Positions 45,883 through 52,050 of a stretch of DNA of 64,000 bases are shown here, one piece after another. Source of the stretch: Acidobacteriota bacterium (GTDB taxonomy: Bacteria > Acidobacteriota > Vicinamibacteria > Vicinamibacterales > UBA2999); the NCBI GenBank assembly GCA_021730945.1, contig JAKFYH010000012.1, positions 1 to 64,000 on the forward strand. Direction: 5' to 3'. Each line of letters opens with the position of its first letter. Position 1 is the first letter of the stretch. The notes beneath the pieces were generated by a model, which worked only from the letters and a program-made list of their open reading frames with translations, did not search any database and was not told the origin of the DNA. The position numbers and the translations under genes are program-made.

Positions 45883-47777
45883 GCGGCGAACGCACGGCGG
45901 TGCGCCAGCCGTCGCAGTCGGCCAACATGTTCGGCCGCGGGCCGATGGGCGGCCTCGGTCTGCCGGTGCAGAAGGCCAAGGACTTCAAGGGCACCTTGCG
46001 CCGCCTGACCGGCTACCTGCAGCCGCATCGGCCGGCGCTGGTCGTGGTGGTGACGGCCGGCGTCATCTCCACCCTGTTCAGCGTGCTCGGCCCCAAGTTG
46101 ATGGGCCTGGCCACGACCAGGATCTTCGAGGGCTATCTCGCGCGCACGGTGGGCGGGGCCGACGGCATCGACTTCGGCTACGTCGGCAACATGCTGTGGA
46201 CACTGCTTGCGCTCTACCTGGTCAGCGCCCTGTTCCTGTATCTGCAGCAGTACTTGATGTCGGGCGTGGCGCAGAAGACGGTCTACGCGCTGCGCCGCGA
46301 TGTCGAGGCCAAGTTCAGCCGGCTGCCGCTGCGTTTCTTCGACACCAAGACCCACGGCGAGATTTTGAGCCGGGCGGTGAACGACCTCGACAACATCAGC
46401 AGCACACTGCAGCAGAACCTGACCCAGCTCATCACCTCGGTGCTGTCAGTCGTCGGCATCATCATCATGATGCTGACGATCAGTTGGATCCTTACGATCG
46501 TGGTGGTCGTGACGCTGCCGCTCAGCATGGCGATCGTGGCGGCCATTGCCCGGCGTTCCCAGGCGTTCTTCGTGCGGCAGCAAAAGGCGTTGGGCGACCT
46601 GAACGGACACGTCGCCGAAATGTATGCCGGCCACACCATCGTCACGGCCTACGGCCACGAGGCGCGGTCGGTCGGGAGATTCGATGATCTCAACGAGAAG
46701 TACTACGACGGCGCCTGGCGCGCGCAGTTTGCCACCGGCGTGATGTTTCCGATCATGCAGTTTGTCGGCAACCTCGGCTACGTCGCGGTGGCGGTGATCG
46801 GCGGTTTCCTGGTCACGCGCCGGGCGATTGCGCTCGGCGACATCCAGGCGTTCATCCAGTACAGCCGCCAGTTCTCGATGCCGATCGCGCAGTTGAGCAG
46901 CATTGCCAACACCATTCAACTGACCATTGCCTCGGCCGAACGGGTGTTCGAGCTGCTGGACGAACCCGAAGAGCCGGCCGACCTGGCGTCGGCCATCATG
47001 CCGGTGCGGACCGGCGGGCACGTGCAATTCGATCGTGTCGCCTTCCGCTACCAACCCGAGGCGCCGCTGATCGACGAGATGTCGCTGGACGTGGCATCGG
47101 GCCAGATGGTGGCGATCGTGGGACCGACCGGCGCCGGCAAGACCACGCTGGTCAATCTGCTGATGCGGTTCTACGATGTGGGCCGCGGTGCCATCCGCGT
47201 GGACGGGGTCGACATTCGCGAACTTGGCCGCGGCGGATTGCGGCGGATGTTCGGCATGGTGCTGCAGGACACGTGGCTGTTCTCCGGGACCATTCGCGAC
47301 AACATCGCCTATGGCCGGGTCGAAGCGAGCGAGGAGGCGATTGTCGAGGCGGCCAGGGCGGCGCAGGCCGACCACTTCATCCGCACCCTGCCCGACAACT
47401 ACGACACGCTGATTAACGAGGAAGCCAGCAACCTGTCGCAAGGGCAGAAGCAGTTGTTGACGATTGCGCGGGCGTTTTTGGCCGACCCGGCCATCCTGAT
47501 CCTGGACGAGGCGACCAGCAGCGTCGACACCCGCACCGAAGTGCTGATCCAGGAGGCCATGGGCCGGTTGATGAAGGGGCGCACGACCTTCGTGATCGCG
47601 CACCGCCTCTCGACCATTCGCAACGCCGGCGTGATTCTGATGATGGAGCAGGGCCGGATTGTCGAGCAGGGCACGCACGAGGAATTGCTGGACGCCGGCG
47701 GCCGCTACGCCAAGCTCTACCAGAGCCAGTTTGCCGGCCGGGCGGCGGCCGGCGTGCCCACGGCGCCGCCGGCGTGA
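45879..47777 (+). CDS. heterodimeric ABC exporter, catalytic subunit
   Basis: A 632-residue half-transporter. A cytoplasmic N-terminal extension of about 60 residues precedes six membrane helices and an ATPase with Walker A GPTGAGKTTLVN, Walker B ILILDEATSSVD (catalytic Glu intact), switch VIAHRLSTI, and an LSQGQKQ signature. It complements the degenerate sites of the upstream partner, so the pair should make one working exporter. The ATG overlaps the partner's stop, giving equal expression. Confidence 0.92.
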   Translation: MSGERTAVRQPSQSANMFGRGPMGGLGLPVQKAKDFKGTLRRLTGYLQPHRPALVVVVTAGVISTLFSVLGPKLMGLATTRIFEGYLARTVGGADGIDFGYVGNMLWTLLALYLVSALFLYLQQYLMSGVAQKTVYALRRDVEAKFSRLPLRFFDTKTHGEILSRAVNDLDNISSTLQQNLTQLITSVLSVVGIIIMMLTISWILTIVVVVTLPLSMAIVAAIARRSQAFFVRQQKALGDLNGHVAEMYAGHTIVTAYGHEARSVGRFDDLNEKYYDGAWRAQFATGVMFPIMQFVGNLGYVAVAVIGGFLVTRRAIALGDIQAFIQYSRQFSMPIAQLSSIANTIQLTIASAERVFELLDEPEEPADLASAIMPVRTGGHVQFDRVAFRYQPEAPLIDEMSLDVASGQMVAIVGPTGAGKTTLVNLLMRFYDVGRGAIRVDGVDIRELGRGGLRRMFGMVLQDTWLFSGTIRDNIAYGRVEASEEAIVEAARAAQADHFIRTLPDNYDTLINEEASNLSQGQKQLLTIARAFLADPAILILDEATSSVDTRTEVLIQEAMGRLMKGRTTFVIAHRLSTIRNAGVILMMEQGRIVEQGTHEELLDAGGRYAKLYQSQFAGRAAAGVPTAPPA

Positions 47778-47834
47778 CGCCCGCGCGGCTTCGCCGCCGT
47801 TGATGCTACTATTCGCCACACACGGAGGGCAGCC

Positions 47835-49001
47835 ATGGCGTTTTCACGTCGAGAGTTCGTTCGCAGGTTTGGCGTTGGCGGGGTGGCAGCAGCCTCCGCG
47901 GCGCATATCATCGGCTACGGCCGGGAAGAATTGCTGGCCTTTGTCGGCGAGCAGGGGCGGGGCGGCGGCCGGCCGGCCGGGCCACCCATCACCATTCGCA
48001 TCAGCAGCAACGAGAACATGCGCGGGCCCAGTCCCAAGGTGATTGAGGCGCTGCGGCAGCACCCCTCGAAGGATCTGGGGCTCGGCTACCCGCCGCCCGC
48101 GCTCAGCACTTTTGTGGAGACCGTGGCCACCTTCTCGGGCGCCAAACCCGAGAACGTCATCCTCTCCACCGGGTCGGGTGAGATCCTGACCGCGGCCGTC
48201 ATGGCGTACTGCAACAAGGACCGCGCCTTCGTGACTGCGGATCCGTCGTACTCCCAGCCGGCCGGCACCGCCCGCCAGATCAACGCACCGGTCAAGCTGA
48301 CACCGGTGGACGCCAAGCTGCGCCTCGATCTGGAGGCGTTGATTCGTGGCGCCGTCGGCTCGGGCCTCGTCTTCCTGTGCAATCCCAACAACCCGACGTC
48401 GAGCGTCCACACGATGTCGGACATCGAGCAGGCGGTCCGCATCATCAAGCAGCGTTCGCCCGAGACCGGCGTCCTGATCGACGAGGCCTACCTCGAGTAC
48501 GCCACCTTGCCCGGGTCGGGGACCATGGCCAAGCTGGCGCTGGACCTGCCGGGCGTATTCATCTCGCGCACGTTCTCGAAGGCCTACGGCATGGCCGGGA
48601 TGCGGATGGGCTACGCCGTCGGCCAGCAGGCGACCGTGGAGAAGGTCGGGCGCGCCTGGGGCCTGGGCAGCATCAACGAGCTGCAGGCCGTGGCCGGCAT
48701 CGCCGCGCTGAAGGACACCGCGCACATGGAGTGGGAGAAGCAGGAGAACAAGCGCGTGCGCGACTGGACACAGGGCCAGTTCAAGGCGATGGGCTACGAC
48801 TCGCCCGATTCGCAGACCAACTTCATCTTCGTCAACATCCGCCGGCCCGCGGTCGAGTTCCGCGACGGCTGCCGCGCGATGGGCGTGGCGGTCGGCCGCG
48901 ACTTCCCGCCGATGGAGAAGACCTACGCCCGCATCTCGCTCGGCACGATGGAGCAGATGGAACAGGCGATGGTGGTGTTCAAGAAGGTGCTGGGCGCCTA
49001 A
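47835..49001 (+). CDS. Tat-exported PLP-dependent aminotransferase (HisC-like)
   Basis: A 388-residue class I/II aminotransferase close to histidinol-phosphate aminotransferase. PLP residues are intact: STGSGEILTAAV, CNPNNPTSSVHT, IDEAYLEYA and the Schiff-base lysine in SRTFSKAYGMAGMRMGYAVG. Unusually, the N-terminus MAFSRREFVRRFGVGGVAAAS is a twin-arginine signal, so the folded PLP enzyme appears to be exported. CGGAGGG precedes the ATG. It is followed after 19 nt by another Tat-type protein; a shared periplasmic pathway is inferred. Confidence 0.87.
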   Translation: MAFSRREFVRRFGVGGVAAASAAHIIGYGREELLAFVGEQGRGGGRPAGPPITIRISSNENMRGPSPKVIEALRQHPSKDLGLGYPPPALSTFVETVATFSGAKPENVILSTGSGEILTAAVMAYCNKDRAFVTADPSYSQPAGTARQINAPVKLTPVDAKLRLDLEALIRGAVGSGLVFLCNPNNPTSSVHTMSDIEQAVRIIKQRSPETGVLIDEAYLEYATLPGSGTMAKLALDLPGVFISRTFSKAYGMAGMRMGYAVGQQATVEKVGRAWGLGSINELQAVAGIAALKDTAHMEWEKQENKRVRDWTQGQFKAMGYDSPDSQTNFIFVNIRRPAVEFRDGCRAMGVAVGRDFPPMEKTYARISLGTMEQMEQAMVVFKKVLGA

Positions 49002-49020
49002 GCGGGCAACGAGGCAGACC

Positions 49021-50103
49021 GTGGATCACAACCTGGCGCAGCTCTTCAACGACTTCGACCGCGGTGTCGTGTCACGCCGGCAATTGCTGCAGGCGCTCGG
49101 CATGGCCGCGCTGGTGCAACCCGCCTCGGCCTTTGCGCAAGGCCAATGCGGCGGAGCGAAGAAGGGCACGCCAGAGTGTGATCCCACGCCGGCCAAGGCG
49201 CCGTTTGCGCCGACCGGCTGGAAGACGGTGATGCTCGACCACCTGTCATGCCAGGCGGCCGACTACGCCAGGGAAGCCGCCTTCTATGCCGCGCTCATGA
49301 ACTGGAAGATCCGGAGCGACGATGGCAGGCAAGCGGTGCTTGACATCGGCAATTGGGGTGGCGTGATCTTCCGCGGCGGCTACCAGGCGCCGCCGGCACC
49401 ACCCGCGGCCGCTGCACCGCCGGCCGGTTCCGCCGGCCGCGGCGGCCCGCGCGTGCCGCGCACCGCGGCCTTCGATGGTTTCTGCTGGGGCATCGATCAG
49501 TGGGATGCGACGAAGGTGGAAGCCGCCCTCAAGGCGCGCGGGCTCTCGCCGCTTGCTGACAACCACGGCGACTTCCAGAGCTTCCACGTGAAGGATCCCG
49601 GCGGCTTCGACCTGCAAATCAGCAACGGCACCGTGAAGAACCGGCGCCAGGGGCCGGCCACCGGGAAGACTTCAGCGCCGGCGCCGTTTGCGCCGACCGG
49701 CTGGAACACGGTGTGGCTGGATCACATCTCGTTTGAGGTCTCGAACTACAAGCAGACCGTGGCGTTCTATGCGGCGCTGCTTGGCTGGACACCCGGAGAA
49801 GATGAAGGCAGCCAGAGCCAGATGCGGATTGGCGACGTCGGCGACATCATCATCCGGCGCGGCAATATTCCGCCCGGCGCACCGCCGCGGCCAGCGTCGA
49901 TCGGCCACATTTCGTACGGCATCTCGTCGTTCGATCCTGACACGGTGAAGGCCGAGCTCGAGAAGCGCGGACTGAACGCCCGCGAGGATACCGGCGGCCG
50001 CGGCGACATTCATACCTCGCCCTACAAGAGCTATCACACGACGACGCCCAACGGGCTCGATCTGCAGATCAGCGCCACGACCAGAGCGTCGCGTGACGCC
50101 TAA
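49021..50103 (+). CDS. Tat-type secreted protein with two VOC domains
   Basis: A 360-residue protein. The N-terminus VVSRRQLLQALGMAALVQPASAFA is a twin-arginine-like signal. Two glyoxalase/bleomycin-resistance (VOC) domains follow at about residues 65-200 (WKTVMLDHLSCQAADYAREAAFY) and 235-355 (WNTVWLDHISFEVSNYKQTVAFY), each ending in a G-[FL]-D-LQIS motif. The tandem pair could form one metal site within a chain. It starts at GTG with GAGG upstream and is 19 nt after the aminotransferase gene. The reaction is unknown. Confidence 0.83.
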   Translation: MDHNLAQLFNDFDRGVVSRRQLLQALGMAALVQPASAFAQGQCGGAKKGTPECDPTPAKAPFAPTGWKTVMLDHLSCQAADYAREAAFYAALMNWKIRSDDGRQAVLDIGNWGGVIFRGGYQAPPAPPAAAAPPAGSAGRGGPRVPRTAAFDGFCWGIDQWDATKVEAALKARGLSPLADNHGDFQSFHVKDPGGFDLQISNGTVKNRRQGPATGKTSAPAPFAPTGWNTVWLDHISFEVSNYKQTVAFYAALLGWTPGEDEGSQSQMRIGDVGDIIIRRGNIPPGAPPRPASIGHISYGISSFDPDTVKAELEKRGLNAREDTGGRGDIHTSPYKSYHTTTPNGLDLQISATTRASRDA

Positions 50104-50115
50104 CCCCTCCTGCGC

Positions 50116-50137
50116 GGGCGCCGTTCACGGGGCGCCC
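50116..50137. terminator. possible bidirectional hairpin between convergent genes
   Basis: GGGCGCC and GGCGCCC form a 7-bp GC stem with an 8-nt loop between the VOC gene and the convergent response-regulator gene. There is no U-tract, so termination is uncertain. Confidence 0.35.
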
Positions 50138-50829
50138 GTCGACTCGCCGGCGAACCGGTAGCCGACCCAGGGCTCGGTAATCACGAAGCGCGGGCGGCCG
50201 GGGTCGGGTTCGATCTTCTTCCGCAATTGCCCAACGAGCACCCGCAGGTGCTCCTGCCCGCTGCCGCCCGAGTTGCCCCACAAGCTCTTGATGATCGCCC
50301 GATGGGTGAGCACGCGCCCGTCGTGGGACGCGAGGAGCGTCAGAAGTTCAAGCTCCTTCGGCGTCAGCTTGATCTCCGCCTCGCCGCGGCGCACCGACCG
50401 ACGGTCGAAGTCGATCGACAAGTCGCCCCGTTCGAGCCGGCCGTGCATTTCCTGCCCGCGGCCGGCCGATCGCCTCAGACTGGCGCGCACCCGCGCCAGC
50501 AACTCTTCGGGGCCGTAGGGCTTGGTGATGTAATCATCCGCGCCCGCATCGAGCGCCTCGACCTTGACGCGTTCCTCGCCTCTGACCGAGACGACCAGAA
50601 TGGGCACGTCGGCCCGCTCACGCAGGCGCCGACAGACGATGGTGCCGTCCATATCGGGCAGACCCAAGTCGAGAATCACGAGCCCCGGCCGGTCGCGATC
50701 GAAGAGGCTGATCGCCTCCGCGCCGGTTCCGGCCACGGTCACGGCGTAGCCTCGCGATCGAAGCAGGGTCGCCGCCGCCCGTTGAATCGACGGGTCATCG
50801 TCGACGAGTAACAGCACCAGGGGACTCAT
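50125..50829 (-). CDS. KdpE-like OmpR-family response regulator
   Basis: A 234-residue DNA-binding regulator. The receiver (1-120) has LLVDDDPSIQR, phospho-Asp in VILDLGLPDMDG, and ADDYITKPYGPEEL. The winged-helix domain (about 135-230) has KLTPKELELLTLLASHDGRVLTH, LWGNSGGSGQEHLRVLVGQLRKKIE and GYRF. The pattern is closest to KdpE. Its ATG overlaps the stop of the kinase gene (ATGA). No kdpFABC genes are adjacent; the nearest potassium gene is the divergent permease. Confidence 0.88.
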   Translation of the reverse strand: MSPLVLLLVDDDPSIQRAAATLLRSRGYAVTVAGTGAEAISLFDRDRPGLVILDLGLPDMDGTIVCRRLRERADVPILVVSVRGEERVKVEALDAGADDYITKPYGPEELLARVRASLRRSAGRGQEMHGRLERGDLSIDFDRRSVRRGEAEIKLTPKELELLTLLASHDGRVLTHRAIIKSLWGNSGGSGQEHLRVLVGQLRKKIEPDPGRPRFVITEPWVGYRFAGESTGAP

Positions 50830-51824
50830 GACGCCGCCCCCACCGCGGCGCTGTCGCGGGCGCGCACCGGTACGCGGATGGTGAAGATGGCGCCACCGTC
50901 CGGGTGATTGGCCGCCGTCACCTGGCCGCCCTGGATGGCGATCAGCCCGCGGGCAATGGCCAGGCCGAGGCCGCTGCCGAACCGGTTCTGCGTGGTCGCG
51001 CCCCGGTAAAAGCGATCAAACACGCGCTCGAGATCTTCAGGCGGCACGCCTGGGCCGTGATCGCGGACCGCGATCTCCAGCATGCCCGGCTCGAGCCGCG
51101 CACGGATCGCGATCGGGCCGTCGGCAGGAGAGTAGGCGGCGGCGTTCTCGAGCAAATGCGCCAGCGCCGCCGACGTCAGTCGCGGCTCCAGTTGGATCAG
51201 CTTTTCCCCGGCCTCGTCGGACACGGCCATGGAGCGCGACTGCAGCGTGCCCTCGGCCTGGTGACGCGCCGCGGCGACCAGGTCGGCCGCCTCGACCCAC
51301 TCGAGTTCGGTGTGCATGGCGCCGGTCTCGACGCTGGCCATGTCAACGACATTGTCGAACAGACGCTTGAGGCGCGCGAGTTCGGCTCGCACGATCTGCG
51401 CCTGCTCGGCGCGCTCGCTCTCGGGGAGATCGGGATTGGCGAGGTTCCCGGTGGCGACCGTCAACGCCGTGAGCGGCGTCTTGAGATCGTGGCTGAGCGA
51501 GGCCACCAGCGCGGAGCGCGCTTCGGCGCCCTTGCGGGCCAGCTCGGCCTGGTTGCGCTGCTGCGCCAGCGCCAGTGCCTCCTGGGCGCGGCGCCTGGCA
51601 ACATGCGACAACTGGCTGCCGATCACACCGACCGCCAGCAACACGAACAACGCAATCAGGTCGTCCTGGCTGGCAATGGCAAAGGTCCCCACCGGTGGCA
51701 GGAAAAAGAAGTTGAAGCCGGCGAATGCGAGCAGCGCGGCAACAATGGCGCCTCCCCGGCTGCTCACCGCGGCGACGGCGAGCACTGCCAACAGAAGCAA
51801 CAACGCGGCCGTCGTTTCGTTCAT
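50826..51824 (-). CDS. KdpD-like sensor histidine kinase lacking the KdpD/USP sensor half
   Basis: A 332-residue membrane kinase matching only the C-terminal half of KdpD (about 900 residues in Escherichia coli). It contains a DUF4118 membrane region (1-95; AALLLLLAVLAVAAVSS, LLAFAGFNFFFLPPVG), HisKA with LSHDLKTPLTALTV, and HATPase motifs HLLENAAAYSP, DHGPGVPPEDLERVFDRFYRG and GSGLGLAIARGL. The cytoplasmic KdpD and universal-stress domains are absent. The ATG at 51824 is chosen because translation further upstream would run into the riboswitch region. Confidence 0.85.
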   Translation of the reverse strand: MNETTAALLLLLAVLAVAAVSSRGGAIVAALLAFAGFNFFFLPPVGTFAIASQDDLIALFVLLAVGVIGSQLSHVARRRAQEALALAQQRNQAELARKGAEARSALVASLSHDLKTPLTALTVATGNLANPDLPESERAEQAQIVRAELARLKRLFDNVVDMASVETGAMHTELEWVEAADLVAAARHQAEGTLQSRSMAVSDEAGEKLIQLEPRLTSAALAHLLENAAAYSPADGPIAIRARLEPGMLEIAVRDHGPGVPPEDLERVFDRFYRGATTQNRFGSGLGLAIARGLIAIQGGQVTAANHPDGGAIFTIRVPVRARDSAAVGAAS

Positions 51825-51864
51825 CTCTACAGAGATGATACGGCCGGCACGAGCGGCGCGCGCC

Positions 51865-51881
51865 CTTACGAATTTCTTACG
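51865..51881. promoter_or_regulatory. direct-repeat operator candidate for the KdpE-like regulator
   Basis: CTTACGAATTTCTTACG holds CTTACG twice with an 11-nt step, the geometry used by OmpR/PhoB/KdpE dimers. It lies 41 nt upstream of the kinase start and upstream of the riboswitch, so it could control both divergent units. Confidence 0.45.
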
Positions 51882-51916
51882 TCTTTCGGGGCTACAACAG
51901 GAACAGCAGCCTAATT

Positions 51917-52040
51917 CGCGCCGCCATGGCGCGATACGGGGGACCCAATGGGACGCATGGCGCGTCCCCGGGGCGAATCCGGTCGGCGTGACCGGTAGAG
52001 GACTCCAACCTCGAGCCCGCCAGCTAACCCCGTCGGCGTC
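51917..52040 (+). ncRNA. c-di-AMP riboswitch (ydaO/yuaA type)
   Basis: The conserved blocks occur in order: CGGGGGACCCAAT, CGGGGCGAATCCGG, CCGGTAGAGGACTCC, CTCGAGCCCGCCAGC and AGCTAACCCCGTCGGCG. The ends pair as P1 (CGCCG at 51919-51923 with CGGCG at 52034-52038). The class binds cyclic di-AMP and typically turns off potassium uptake or cell-wall genes. It sits 10 nt before the GTG of a KimA-like permease, with the ribosome-binding site GGAGG just after P1, so translational control is plausible. Confidence 0.88.
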
Positions 52041-52050
52041 TGGAGGAACC

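Noticed and set aside
50125-51824. A full kdp operon
   Set aside because: Only kdpE-like and a half-length kdpD-like gene are present; no kdpF, A, B or C sequence is found on either side.
51310-52050. An N-terminal extension of the permease upstream of the riboswitch
   Set aside because: It would translate the riboswitch and the antisense of the kinase gene; the GTG at 52051 has a good ribosome-binding site and begins the normal family N-terminus.
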